Positions 35,101 to 43,712 are shown, counted from the stretch's first letter. The stretch: DNA of 64,000 nt from Bradyrhizobium erythrophlei (GCF_900129505.1 NZ_LT670818.1:9023001-9087000); one strand, 5' to 3'. The notes: a model not told the origin generated them from the letters alone. Numbers and translations are program-made.

Positions 35101-37050
35101 GTAGGGACGATCATTGCTGACCGCCCCCCGCCCAAATCCGTGCAGGCGGGATTCCCGCACACGGCTCCTACCTTGGGTGCATGACGGCAAAACGCCTATC
35201 GGGATATGGGTGAAGGATGCGCGGTTGGGGGAGCCAGTCGGCGGCTAGCCCATGCATTCGCTGCCACGAGAAGCGGTCCTTCTGGCTACGCCGCCGCAGC
35301 GTGCGCAACCAGATGCGCTTCACATAATAGTAGAATGCTCTCAGTGCAGGGCCGTTGGTCGGCACGGCATGATAAGCGAAGAAGCCTCTGACCACCTGCT
35401 TGAGCCAAGCCCCTTGCTCGGGGATAGGCTCGTGCATGCGCCGTCGCAATTCCTCCTTGATCCTCCTGAGCGTTGCCTGCATGCGATCGCGCCGTGTTGT
35501 TCTTTTGACAAGGAACTGTCCACGGCTGTTGCGTTCACAGATGAAGGTAAAGCCAAGAAAGTTGAAGGTCTCCGGTTTTCCGAGCCCGCGATGAGCGCGT
35601 CGTTCCGCCGCAAAGCGGCCGAACTCGATCAGGCGAGTCTTGTCCGGATTGAGCGACAGCGAGAACTCCTCGAACCGCTTGCGCATATCGTCCCAGAAGC
35701 GCCGGGCGTCCCCCTCGTGCTCGAAGCCGACGACAATGTCATCAGCATACCGCATGAGGATCATGTCGCCCGTGGCCTCGTGCCGTCGCCAGCGCTCGGC
35801 CCAGAGGTCGAACACGTAATGCAGGTAGACGTTGGCGAGCAGCGGTGAGATTACCGATCCCTGCCCCGTTCCCTTTTCACTGACCGTGACAACCCCGTTC
35901 TCTAGGACACCCGCCTTCAACCACTTCTGGATCAGGCGGATAATGCGCAGATCGCCGATGCGGTGCTCCACGAATCGCACCAGCCAGTCTTTGCTGACTG
36001 AGTCGAAAAAGGAGGCCACATCTGCGTCAAAAATGAAGTTCACTCGCCTGCTCGTGATCCCGACAACCAGCGCATCCAGCGCATTGTGCTGACCTCGCTT
36101 GGGTCGGAACCCGTAGCTGAACCCGAGGAAGTCTTCCTCGTAGATGGCGTTCAACACAGCTGCGGTCGCTCTCTGGACGATCTTGTCCTCGAGTGCCGCA
36201 ACCGCCAACGGACGCTGTTTCCCATCAGCCTTCGGTATGTATGTCCGGCGTGATGGCAGTGCCCGGTATGCTCCCCGATGAACCCGCTCATGCAGATCAG
36301 TGAGGTTTCGGTCAAGGTCTGCTTCGTAGGTCGGCCACGTCAGTCCATCCACCCCAGAGGCGGCATCGCGTTTGAGCGCGAAGAACGCTATCCGCAGGCA
36401 GTCGATACTGATGTGGTGGAGGAGTGCAGTGAGCTTCCCCTTCTTCCGTTGCCTTGCGGCTTGCCGTACGCGCTCCAGCGCCTGTGCCACGCGCTCCCGT
36501 CCCTGTGTCCGGTGCGTGCTTTGCCGGCGCGCGTTCCCCTTGGCCCCCGCCCTTGGCTCCACCGGCTCCGCTGCGGTCGGGACCGCTTTGTTCGTCGGCT
36601 TCACAGCTACTATGGCAGAGTCTGACTTCTCACGACCGTGCATCATCGGCTACGGCTCCTCACCTTCCCGATGCGGACCGGCGGCTGTTGCCGAACGGTC
36701 GATCGCGAGATCTCCCGGTTCCCGCGCAAGGAGCGTCTGCACATGCCAGGGTCTCTGACCACGCCGGGTCGTCCTGGCGCTCGCGATGACGCGCCCAGAC
36801 GTATTGCCTTCCACGATCTGCACGGTGTCGGCACCCAGAATAGGAATCTTTCGCGGCTCGATGGCTGGCCTATGCGCTCCCCTGTCAACGCTTCGCCGAA
36901 ACCCTCGCGGGCAACTGCGCATGACTCGGGGCCGATGTGGATCGCTACTCCCTCATCGTAAGAGACTTGCACTCTCTACTCCTTGCCGGTCTCCCGGCGC
37001 TTCGCAGATGTATTCTGCTTTGCCTCTAACAACGGACATCGCTCAACAGG
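35101..37050 (-). mobile_element. Group II intron with reverse transcriptase ORF
   Basis: On the minus strand, non-coding intron sequence (about 37050-36647, including TGCAAGTCTCTTACGATGAG and GAGCCGCGAAAG) leads into the maturase ORF. Domain V lies directly after the ORF stop (35135-35167): it begins GAGCCGTGTGCGGG, turns through AATC and returns through CCGCCTGCACGGATT. A domain VI-like hairpin follows and the 3' end is near 35101 (...CCCTAC). No GTGYG was found at the 5' end, so that boundary is approximate or the end is truncated. It lies directly downstream of the intron at 37074-37794. Confidence 0.75.
35168..36646 (-). CDS. ltrA: Group II intron reverse transcriptase/maturase
   Basis: 492 residues. 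Reverse-transcriptase blocks run from VDGLTWPTYEADL through RRTYIPKADGKQRPLAV, IYEEDFLGFSYGFRPKRG, FIFDADVASFFDSV, GTGQGSVISPLLANVYLHYV, the catalytic YADD (residues 300-303) and LNPDKTRLIEFGRF. A maturase X domain follows (about 375-470). There is no C-terminal HNH endonuclease, so mobility would rely on other nicks. The N-terminal 70 residues are basic and Ala/Pro-rich. The active site is intact. Confidence 0.93.
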   Translation of the reverse strand: MMHGREKSDSAIVAVKPTNKAVPTAAEPVEPRAGAKGNARRQSTHRTQGRERVAQALERVRQAARQRKKGKLTALLHHISIDCLRIAFFALKRDAASGVDGLTWPTYEADLDRNLTDLHERVHRGAYRALPSRRTYIPKADGKQRPLAVAALEDKIVQRATAAVLNAIYEEDFLGFSYGFRPKRGQHNALDALVVGITSRRVNFIFDADVASFFDSVSKDWLVRFVEHRIGDLRIIRLIQKWLKAGVLENGVVTVSEKGTGQGSVISPLLANVYLHYVFDLWAERWRRHEATGDMILMRYADDIVVGFEHEGDARRFWDDMRKRFEEFSLSLNPDKTRLIEFGRFAAERRAHRGLGKPETFNFLGFTFICERNSRGQFLVKRTTRRDRMQATLRRIKEELRRRMHEPIPEQGAWLKQVVRGFFAYHAVPTNGPALRAFYYYVKRIWLRTLRRRSQKDRFSWQRMHGLAADWLPQPRILHPYPDRRFAVMHPR

Positions 37051-37073
37051 GTCGGCATGTCCGTTCGGGTAGA

Positions 37074-37794
37074 GTCGAGGATGGGCGCGGTAGCTTGGGC
37101 CATTCGGCAACGCTCCGTTTCCCATCCCCGCTCATCGAACCGGACGTGCCCGATTAAGGCATCCGGCTCTCCGACTGGTTTCACCGTGAGGCACACAGAG
37201 AGCAAACTAACCGCACGCGGCTTCGGTGCGGTGAGTAACTCTCCTTCGCCCCTCGACACAGCAATCTCCGGCGGCTCCTGTCTTTGATGGTGTTTGCAGG
37301 CTCATCGCCAATCACCACGACCTAGCCATCTTCGAAAGCGCACCAGAAGTCGGGGCCCTTTCCTCAGCCAGCATTACCCGGCTTCAACGGTCATACGACC
37401 CCGTCCGACTCCCGCCATGGCCGCCGCCTTTCGCGACGTTGAGGCCGCTACCCTCGCCCTTGACGGGTCTCCCCCGATTACCCGAACCACCTTTCCGACG
37501 TGCCGTGCCCACTACCCCGGCGGATCGAGCGGGTGCGCGTGTCGATTGCTTCCCCGCTCATACAGCCTTCCCCAAATGGCAGGAGGGTCGGCATCCGCAT
37601 TGTCACTTTCGAGGCCTGCTCAGGCTTCACTCACGTTACGGCCCGCCGGATTGCTCAACCGCCTAAAGCGGCCTTTGTCACGAGGCTCCAGCCCTGCCGG
37701 TTACCCGGCCGAGCCGCTCGTCAGCTACCAGATCAATCGACAACTCTCTGGGTGGAATCTTCCTCCACTAGTGATCCGCGCCTTCGGGGCGCAC
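37074..37794 (-). mobile_element. Group II intron, apparently without an ORF
   Basis: On the minus strand it starts GTGCGCCCC at 37794, the GTGYG form expected for a group II 5' end. It continues with domain I-like sequence (GTGGAGGAAGATTCCACCC, GGCCGGGTAACCGGCAGGGC) and has a domain V at 37137-37169: GAGCCGGATG, a TTAA-containing turn, then CACGTCCGGTTC. A domain VI-like hairpin (GGATGGG/CCCATCC) and an end near 37074 follow. Only about 600 nt separate the 5' end from domain V, too short for a maturase. The plus-strand open frame 37294-37914 is antisense to this RNA. Confidence 0.6.
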
Positions 37795-38115
37795 TGCCAG
37801 ACTCAGACATCGGCGGCTCGCCTATTCGCCGGGTTCGCGATCAGGCGTCGGCGAGATCATCGCTGCGCGCCGCAAAAAAGAAAACGGTCTCGGGGGAGCA
37901 GGCTGACGCGCTGAAACATATCGAATTGCTTGTCGGAATTCACGCTTAGAGATTCCGCTTGCGGGCCGAGCGAGGCTGAACGGCGTGGTCAATAACCAAA
38001 GGCCGCGATATCCAATGAGACCAAGAGCGTGATCACGCAGGCTCAACAAGAGTTTACGTCGAGGCTCGTGCAGAACGTGCGTTATCCCCTATCTATCACG
38101 GAGGAGGATCAAGCG
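37795..38115. other. Flank of the introns and upstream region of the next gene
   Basis: 321 bp. It contains the 5' exon side of the intron tandem (near 37795) and the leader of the small exported protein. A short plus-strand stretch at 37845-37950 reads GEIIAARRKKENG and, in another frame, SGEQADALKHIELL. This might be a frameshifted remnant of a helix-turn-helix protein. No intact gene. Confidence 0.4.
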
Positions 38116-38412
38116 ATGAACACGATTAAACTGGCGATGGCCGTGCTCGTGGCCGCAGGAATTGCTGTCACCCCGTTTGCTGCGCAAGCGAAGAAGTACA
38201 GGCACAGCAGGCACTCAATCTCCTATCAGACGTCCACGTCCGGCCCTTATCCGCTGGCCGGAGTGTCGGTACCGCGAAACGGTGGCTATGGTACATCCGG
38301 AAATCCGGTTGGAACTGTCACGGCTCCGTCAATAGGCACATACAGTTGGCCTTCGGTGGGAGTCACAAACGCGGTTCCCACCTGGAGCAACACCACTCCC
38401 GCCGTTCGCTAA
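38116..38412 (+). CDS. Small exported protein of unknown function
   Basis: 98 residues from ATG 38116 with GGAGGAGG eight bases upstream, a strong ribosome site. Signal peptide MNTIKLAMAVLVAAGIAVTP with cleavage after AAQA. The mature part begins with a basic KKYRHSRHS and is then rich in Ser, Thr, Gly, Pro and Val. No catalytic motif or family was recognised. Confidence 0.75.
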   Translation: MNTIKLAMAVLVAAGIAVTPFAAQAKKYRHSRHSISYQTSTSGPYPLAGVSVPRNGGYGTSGNPVGTVTAPSIGTYSWPSVGVTNAVPTWSNTTPAVR

Positions 38413-38696
38413 AGCGCGATGCGATAAGGTTGAATCGTCATCGCGCAGTGCGCTTGGATTCCTTTTCCGATACCCGACGGGACGCAATGTACGAGGAGCC
38501 CTTCCCAATTTTGGGCCAAGGCCGCTTGGAGAATGGCGCAAAATCCGACTGCTGCCCGGCCACGCAGTCCCGATCGAACCCAGTCTCCGGTCGCTGTCTC
38601 CCGAAAACGGGAATATTTCAAATATCCGCCGGAGACAGTCGGCGATTTGGCTCCTGCAGCGGCCAATTTCGGAGCCGGGAGACCGATAGCCGATTC

Positions 38697-38722
38697 GCAA
38701 AAGCCCGCCATTGGCGGGCCTT
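38697..38722 (-). terminator. Intrinsic terminator, presumed original terminator of tRNA-Gln
   Basis: On the minus strand GCCCGCC-AAT-GGCGGGC is followed by TTTTG. It lies 46 bp beyond the left 47-bp tRNA-Gln repeat (38765-38811), where the terminator of the tRNA gene would lie if the 9-kb island were removed. Confidence 0.65.
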
Positions 38723-38764
38723 TCTGAGGTTACTGAGGGTAAAGTCTCCAGGCGCCGGACTGCT

Positions 38765-38811
38765 TGGCTGGGGCGGGAGGATTCGAACCTCCGTATGGTG
38801 GAATCAAAATC
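38765..38811 (-). repeat. Distal attachment-site copy: 47-bp duplicate of the tRNA-Gln 3' part
   Basis: Identical over 47 bp to 47760-47806, the 3' half of tRNA-Gln from the anticodon loop through the T arm and acceptor to CCA. It diverges at 38812, inside what would be the anticodon. A direct repeat of a tRNA 3' end at a distance is the usual footprint of tyrosine-recombinase integration. Confidence 0.88.
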
Positions 38812-39206
38812 AGGCCATTTCACCAACGATTTCAAAGCGCATTCTGAAAAAAGCGTGGAATTCAGCCCCAAAGGTATCAATAAGTTAGCTGGTCATTCAG
38901 AATGACCCGAAGCGCCGAAGATCGAGACCGTAATACGATTCCCGGTCATCCCTCCCCATGGCTTTTTGCGCCGTCGTGTCGGTGAATGTCGGCTTTCGGG
39001 GGTGAAGCAGACATCCCGCAGCTAGGCCACGACTTCCGTTTGTGAACCCGGAACAGACATTTACTCCGAACGAAGCTCGATCCGAGGGGCGCGCCCCTGC
39101 GCAACTCGTTAGTGTCTTGGATCGTATCGCCAGCGCTGGTATAATGATGCACACTGAAGCGCATGGAAAGCCGAATGGTGTTCGGCGAGATCGTCGTTGG
39201 TTTCTG
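38812..39206. other. Left end of the island, upstream of the acyltransferase gene
   Basis: 395 bp. The part near 38985-39030 (TTTCGGGGGTGAAGCAGACA) resembles another sequence at 47300-47335 (TATCGGGGGCAAAGCGGACG). Such sequence recurs in Bradyrhizobium intergenic DNA and yields spurious short frames. The open frame continues from 39042 into the acyltransferase but lacks family character before 39207. Confidence 0.5.
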
Positions 39207-40139
39207 ATGCAACGTCTGCTGCATCGCGCCAAGGCCCGACTTCGCGACACGACCACGCCGCTGGGCCAAGCCGCGGTGGGTGCGCTGACGATCGGAATAC
39301 TGCGTACCGCCCGCTATTTCGATCCGATCAAGACCGCCAACCTGTTCGGCCGGATCGCCCGCTTGATCGGGCCCTTGATGCGGGAGCAGAAGATCGGTCG
39401 CGCCAATCTGACCGCCGCATTTCCGGAGAAATCGCCCGCAGAGATCGAGGCCATTCTCGCAGGCGTCTGGGACAATCTCGGTCGCGTCGGCGCCGAATTC
39501 GCGCACCTCGATCATATCTGGGAGCACGATCCGGCGCGCTCCAAGGATAGCCGGATCGAAATCGGGACGCGCTCCTACGAATTGTTTGCGCAGCTTCGAC
39601 ACGACGGCAAACCGGCGCTGATCTTTGCAAGCCATCTCGCCAACTGGGAACTTCCCGCTCTGGCTGCCGTCGCGCACGGGCTGGACACCGCGATTCTGTA
39701 TCGCCGGCCCAACATCGCGGCGGCCGATCGCATCATCCAGGATATGCGCGCCCTAAAAATGGGCACGCTAATTCCGGCTGGCCGTGACGCGCCACTAAAA
39801 CTTGCGGAGGCCCTGAAAAACGGTCAGCACGTCGGGATGCTGGTCGACCAGTATCTGACCAACGGCGTCGAGGTTACTTTCTTTGGCCGCAAGACCAGGG
39901 CCAATCCGATGTTGGCCCGGCTGCTGCGGCAGATCGAGTGCCCGGTTCATGGCGTACGCATCGTCCGCCTGCCCGGAAACCGCTTTCGTGGCGAACTGTC
40001 CGAAGAAGTGAAGCCGGTCCGCGACGCCGCCGGGCAAATCGATATTCAGGGAACGATGCAGGCGATCACGTCGGTGATCGAGGAATGGATCCGCGAATAT
40101 CCCGATCAGTGGTTGTGGCTACACCGTCGCTGGCGGTAG
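39207..40139 (+). CDS. Lysophospholipid/lauroyl acyltransferase, LpxL/HtrB family
   Basis: 310 residues from ATG 39207. The HxxxxE-type acyltransferase motif is ASHLANWELPAL (His and Glu), followed by LYRRPNI, LIPAGRDAPLKLAEALKNG, VGMLVDQYLTNGVEVTFFGR and the ending YPDQWLWLHRRWR, all usual for LpxL-type proteins. A hydrophobic N-terminal segment near residues 15-35 anchors it to the inner membrane. Adds a secondary acyl chain to lipid A or a related lipid. It converges with the radical SAM gene (7-bp gap). First gene inside the tRNA-bounded island. Confidence 0.9.
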   Translation: MQRLLHRAKARLRDTTTPLGQAAVGALTIGILRTARYFDPIKTANLFGRIARLIGPLMREQKIGRANLTAAFPEKSPAEIEAILAGVWDNLGRVGAEFAHLDHIWEHDPARSKDSRIEIGTRSYELFAQLRHDGKPALIFASHLANWELPALAAVAHGLDTAILYRRPNIAAADRIIQDMRALKMGTLIPAGRDAPLKLAEALKNGQHVGMLVDQYLTNGVEVTFFGRKTRANPMLARLLRQIECPVHGVRIVRLPGNRFRGELSEEVKPVRDAAGQIDIQGTMQAITSVIEEWIREYPDQWLWLHRRWR

Positions 40140-40146
40140 CACCTGC

Positions 40147-41736
40147 TTAACCCCCCGTCGCCCTCACAGGATGCATACCGTCCAGCTCGGCAATGCGGCG
40201 GTCAATCTGGCTGATCACGTGCTTCGAGAACGGCCCGAGGTGCATGTACAGCGCCATCAGTATCACGATGTAACGCAGCGCGCCTGGATTGGTCTTGGCG
40301 ACCTCGACGAAGGTCTTCCAGAACGGCTCGCGAACCTCCGGCAGGGCCCGTATGATCTTGTGCACGCTGTCGATGCCGCCAAGCCTCTTGCGCATGTCGC
40401 CATCCGGCAGCTCGCGGCGGCGGTCGGAGCGGTCGAGCTTGACAGCGAGCCTTGACAGCCGTCCGGCATATGCCGTCGGGCTGAACACGTGCCGGAGCAC
40501 GGCCTTGTAATCCACAAGAATGTCACGAAGCGGACGCTTGGTGTCGAAATTGCAGCCGAGCGTGCATTGGTCGCCGGCCTGCTCGACCTTCATGAGGTCA
40601 TGGCCTTTGTGCAGGCGGCCTTCCTCGGCTAGCCGCCGCGTCAGCTGTGTGCCAGGCAGCGCATAAAGTAGTCCAACCATGCAGACCGGAATGTCCGTCT
40701 CCTCGATGAAGTCGATCATCGCCTGTCCCATCGAGACTTTTTCGGTATCGAACCCGACGATGAAGCCGGCAGTAACGAACATGCCGTAGCCGTAAATCTT
40801 ATGGATGCACTCCGCGATGTTGCGCCTGGTGTTCTGCTTCTTCTTCATCTGCACGAGCGTCTCTGGATCCGGGCTCTCGATGCCGACGAAAATCGCGAAG
40901 AAGTTCGCGTCCTTCATCGCCTGCAACAGCTCGTCGTCATCGGCGATATTGATCGAGGCTTCGGTCGAGAACTCGAACGGATAGTCGCGCTCTTCCAGCC
41001 AAGCTTTGAGTCGCGGAAGTAGCGTGCGGAGGTTCCTCTTGTTGCCGATGAAATTGTCGTCGACGAAATCGACATGCCCGCGATAACCGTGATCGTAGAG
41101 CGCTTGCAGTTCGGCGAGAATCTGATCGTTAGTCTTGGTGCGCGGCACGCGACCATACAGCTCGATGATATCGCAGAACTCGCAAGTGAACGGGCAGCCC
41201 CGCGAATATTGCACGCCGATGAAGAGATAGTGATCGAACTTGATCAGATCGTAACGCGGCATCGGGCTTTGCGTAACGTCGATCTTGAATTTCTCGGCGA
41301 TGAACACACCCTTGCGTTCGCCGCTTTCCCAGGCAGCGATGAAGTGCACCATGACTTGCTCGGCCTCGCCGATCACCTGGAAGTCCGCGTCCGCGTAAAG
41401 ATGCGGGCTGGAGGAGACGTCAGGCCCACCGACACATACCGGCTTGCCGTGCAGGTGGGCGAGATCGATCAGGTAGATGAAATCAGGCTGCTGGTTGAGC
41501 ATACCGCCGATCATCACGAGATCGGCCCAGTCGAGGTCCGCGTCCGTCAAAGGCTCGGTGTTACGGTTAACGAGACGGATGTCCCAATGCTTCGGCAGCA
41601 TAGCGGCGACCGTGATCAGGCCGAGTGGCGCCGCCGGATACTTCGCGCCGACCAGTTCGCAGGCTTCCGTATAGTTCCAGAACGAGTTCGGAATGAACTT
41701 CGGATATACCATTAGGACGCGGCACGGGATCGTCAT
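40147..41736 (-). CDS. B12-binding-domain radical SAM protein (DUF4070-type C-terminus)
   Basis: 529 residues. The N-terminus (1-150) is a cobalamin-binding Rossmann-like domain (VLMVYPKF, APLGLITVAAMLP, VMIGGML, VCVGGPDVSSSPHLY). The radical SAM cluster motif is CPFTCEFC (Cys-x3-Cys-x2-Cys) near residue 183, followed by FVDDNFIGNKR and FVGIESPDPETL. The C-terminal roughly 130 residues (from about 395) resemble DUF4070. Hopanoid C-2 methylase HpnP shares this architecture, but the N-terminus here (NSFWNYTEACELVGAKYP) is unlike HpnP as I recall it, so the substrate is open. A short piece of a second such protein lies at 42348-42490. Confidence 0.88.
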   Translation of the reverse strand: MTIPCRVLMVYPKFIPNSFWNYTEACELVGAKYPAAPLGLITVAAMLPKHWDIRLVNRNTEPLTDADLDWADLVMIGGMLNQQPDFIYLIDLAHLHGKPVCVGGPDVSSSPHLYADADFQVIGEAEQVMVHFIAAWESGERKGVFIAEKFKIDVTQSPMPRYDLIKFDHYLFIGVQYSRGCPFTCEFCDIIELYGRVPRTKTNDQILAELQALYDHGYRGHVDFVDDNFIGNKRNLRTLLPRLKAWLEERDYPFEFSTEASINIADDDELLQAMKDANFFAIFVGIESPDPETLVQMKKKQNTRRNIAECIHKIYGYGMFVTAGFIVGFDTEKVSMGQAMIDFIEETDIPVCMVGLLYALPGTQLTRRLAEEGRLHKGHDLMKVEQAGDQCTLGCNFDTKRPLRDILVDYKAVLRHVFSPTAYAGRLSRLAVKLDRSDRRRELPDGDMRKRLGGIDSVHKIIRALPEVREPFWKTFVEVAKTNPGALRYIVILMALYMHLGPFSKHVISQIDRRIAELDGMHPVRATGG

Positions 41737-41864
41737 GTGATTCCCCGGAGGTTGAGGCGCAGTTGCCTATAGATCCCTCGGTGCATTGAGAGTCAGGTAC
41801 GAGCAAGCCCTGACACGAACATTACGGATCGTAAGGCTAGCATCAGAATCGACAGATACACTTT

Positions 41865-42287
41865 CTATTGTTTTGATTTTTTCGGCGCGTGCTTTTTTGG
41901 TCCAGTCCCGATAGACGACTCGGCATCGTCCCCTTGGCAGGGCCAAGCATCTCTGAATGCTTCAATAGCGATGGTGATCCCCGGTTCATTCACTCGATCC
42001 GGATTGTTATCAATATACCGCAGAAAGACCTTGGCACTCTGCAAAATGCTGCCTTGCGTGGGGGGGCATGCACGTATGCCAGCTGGCAGATTTGGTGAAA
42101 AGAGCATCGCAGTCTCGATCATTCCCTCACAGGCGCCGGCGGACCGAGCTTCGTCCTGATTGCGAAACGAGTTCTGAACAAGTAGCTCGCAAGACCTCTG
42201 CGTGTCGGTTCCTTTATCGACAACCGTGGCGCTTCCCCTTCCGATGATCGAAAGGACTAGGCCGGCAACAATGATATAGACCCGCAT
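41865..42287 (-). CDS. Exported Rap1a/Tai-like protein
   Basis: 140 residues from ATG 42287. Signal peptide MRVYIIVAGLVLSIIGRGSA. The mature part has SCELLVQNSFRNQDEA, CEGMIETAM, IRACPPTQGSILQSAKVFLR, then YIDNNPDRVNEPGITIAIEA and AFRDAWPC. This four-Cys pattern and the xxxFLRYIDNNP segment fit the Rap1a/Tai family of periplasmic immunity proteins against type VI amidase effectors. No effector gene is visible nearby. The C-terminal tail is Lys/Pro-rich. Confidence 0.65.
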   Translation of the reverse strand: MRVYIIVAGLVLSIIGRGSATVVDKGTDTQRSCELLVQNSFRNQDEARSAGACEGMIETAMLFSPNLPAGIRACPPTQGSILQSAKVFLRYIDNNPDRVNEPGITIAIEAFRDAWPCQGDDAESSIGTGPKKHAPKKSKQ

Positions 42288-42317
42288 TGGTGTCCCCGAA
42301 CCGGCGCAATAGTTTAC

Positions 42318-42500
42318 ATGCACTTGATTTGCCGCAATGGAGCCGCCGCCCGCGCCGGTGACCTCCGTCTCAAGGGACGAGCGCTAGAGACTGTGCATCG
42401 CGCCGTTACGGCCATTCCCGAAGCGCACGATCCGTTTTGGCGAACCTTCCTCAACTGCGCCACCAAGCGGGACTCATCCTCGGAACGGGTCCTAGGATGA
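42318..42500 (+). pseudogene. Fragment of a second DUF4070-type radical SAM protein
   Basis: Residues from about 42348 to 42490 read GRALETVHRAVTAIPEAHDP and FWRTFLNCATKRD. They match the segment GIDSVHKIIRALPEVREP, FWKTFVEVAKTN in the C-terminal domain of the radical SAM protein at 40147-41736. Only this part is present, on the opposite strand from the intact gene, so it is a remnant of a related gene. The start codon of the frame is not meaningful. Confidence 0.55.
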
Positions 42501-42730
42501 GCTTAGCCATGAGTACCGTCTAAGCACCCACGAGGTGGGGCTGCATTGCTGCCGCACGGCGCGGACATTCGCACGATCTCCCAGCCTATTCATCAGTCAG
42601 GTGAGGCAGCACACGAATGCCCGTCGTATTGAGCCACACTTCCTCGAAGGACGCCGCTCGCTTGAACTCGTTGAAGACCGCGCACTATCCAGACGGCCAG
42701 GAAAGCTGGATGAACTCAATACTGAGGAGT

Positions 42731-43432
42731 CTAGCCTTGATCGGGTTCAAGCTGCACCGTTTTTCGTCCACCGTTCAGCTCTCTGAGCTGGTTTACGTAT
42801 TCCTCAGGCTTTAACAGATGAAACGGAGCCTTCAGGCCCATAAAAGTTGCTATGCGGCCGATAAAAGCAGTGCAGTTGGCGGTTGCCGCATTCCAGAGCG
42901 GCGAAGTCTCCTGAAGGTGTTTGATATAAGCAAAGACCTTCTCGGCGTCAGCCTCATTCAAATAGACCCGATAGCTCGCCGTCAAATATTGCTCGTCAAG
43001 ATCGCCATAGCTCGCCCCTGTCTCAGAGGGAACAAATATGATGTGTCCCAAGATATACGGCAGCGTGTCGCCAGCCGGAGCCAAACCCGCGACCTCGACC
43101 TCTTTTTCGCTTGTCTTTCCGTACCAGATGAATGCATGACCGTAGGTTGCTGCCGTGCGGGCACGAAAATCAACGTAATAGGGACCTCTGACCGTAGCTC
43201 TTTGAATTGGCTTTACATCTGACCTGGCCGGCGGGGCACTGGGCGTAACAGCAGCCATGCTCTCAGCAAGCTTCGCCACCGATTTAGGGAAAACGTCCTG
43301 TTGCTGATGGTCGGAGCGCGCCGTGAGTTGCTGTGCGCGACTACTCCCGGCCCCCAAGCTCACGGAGGCCGCAAGCAGCGTTACCACAGCAAGACGCTGT
43401 AGACTTGGATATTTCCGAGTCACTCCTAGCAT
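42731..43432 (-). CDS. Exported protein, possible permuted-papain (NlpC/P60-like or DUF4105-like) fold
   Basis: 233 residues from ATG 43432. Signal peptide ending near SSRAQQ (residue 35). After a low-complexity linker (36-80), one domain contains ATYGHAFIWYG (His99), ASYRVYLNEADAEKVFAYIK and NAATANCTAFIGRIATFMG (Cys187). A His in a GHAF context followed far downstream by an NC motif is the order seen in permuted papain-like proteins such as DUF4105. I could not confirm the family. It would act in the periplasm. Confidence 0.55.
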   Translation of the reverse strand: MLGVTRKYPSLQRLAVVTLLAASVSLGAGSSRAQQLTARSDHQQQDVFPKSVAKLAESMAAVTPSAPPARSDVKPIQRATVRGPYYVDFRARTAATYGHAFIWYGKTSEKEVEVAGLAPAGDTLPYILGHIIFVPSETGASYGDLDEQYLTASYRVYLNEADAEKVFAYIKHLQETSPLWNAATANCTAFIGRIATFMGLKAPFHLLKPEEYVNQLRELNGGRKTVQLEPDQG

Positions 43433-43520
43433 CTTCGAATCCTCGTGGATCAAAGACCGGATGCCACAATTAGTCCATCTAACCCAAACGAACGCCGCCG
43501 GCGCACGAATAGATATTAGA

Positions 43521-43712
43521 TCAACCTTTGGTCACTACCGGGGCCGCAACCGGATATTTGCCTACCGGGCTCTTGCCGACGGGATATTTGCCCAAGGGAT
43601 ATTTACCGACCGGCGCAGCCACCGGCTGCGGCTGAGGCCGTGGGAGGTCGGCAGCAACTGCTGTTCCCACGAAGGCTAGAGAGGCGACGCCGAGGATCAC
43701 GAACTTCAACAT
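43521..43712 (-). CDS. Small exported Pro/Val-rich repeat protein
   Basis: 63 residues. Signal peptide MLKFVILGVASLAFVGTAVA, then DLPRPQPQPVAAP and the tandem motifs GKYPLGKYPVGKSPVGKYPV followed by AAPVVTKG. Four G-K-(Y/S)-P-(L/V) units repeat with period 5. Probably secreted; function unknown. It may be a surface or matrix peptide. The length and clear signal peptide support a real gene. Confidence 0.65.
   Translation of the reverse strand: MLKFVILGVASLAFVGTAVAADLPRPQPQPVAAPVGKYPLGKYPVGKSPVGKYPVAAPVVTKG

Noticed and set aside
36643..36972. A 109-codon minus-strand open frame ahead of the maturase gene
   Set aside because: It is the structured 5' part of the intron; similar frames are annotated next to many group II introns for that reason.
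37294..37914. A plus-strand open frame of about 206 codons resembling hypothetical proteins often annotated in Bradyrhizobium
   Set aside because: It is antisense to the group II intron RNA at 37074-37794, with its GTGCGCC start and domain V, so a coding role is unlikely.
37845..37950. Possible helix-turn-helix remnant (GEIIAARRKKENG, then SGEQADALKHIELL in another frame)
   Set aside because: Too short, needs a frameshift, and has no neighbour support; kept only as a remark.
40147..41736. Calling the radical SAM protein the hopanoid 2-methylase HpnP
   Set aside because: The architecture fits but the N-terminal cobalamin domain differs from HpnP as I remember it, and no hopanoid genes are nearby.
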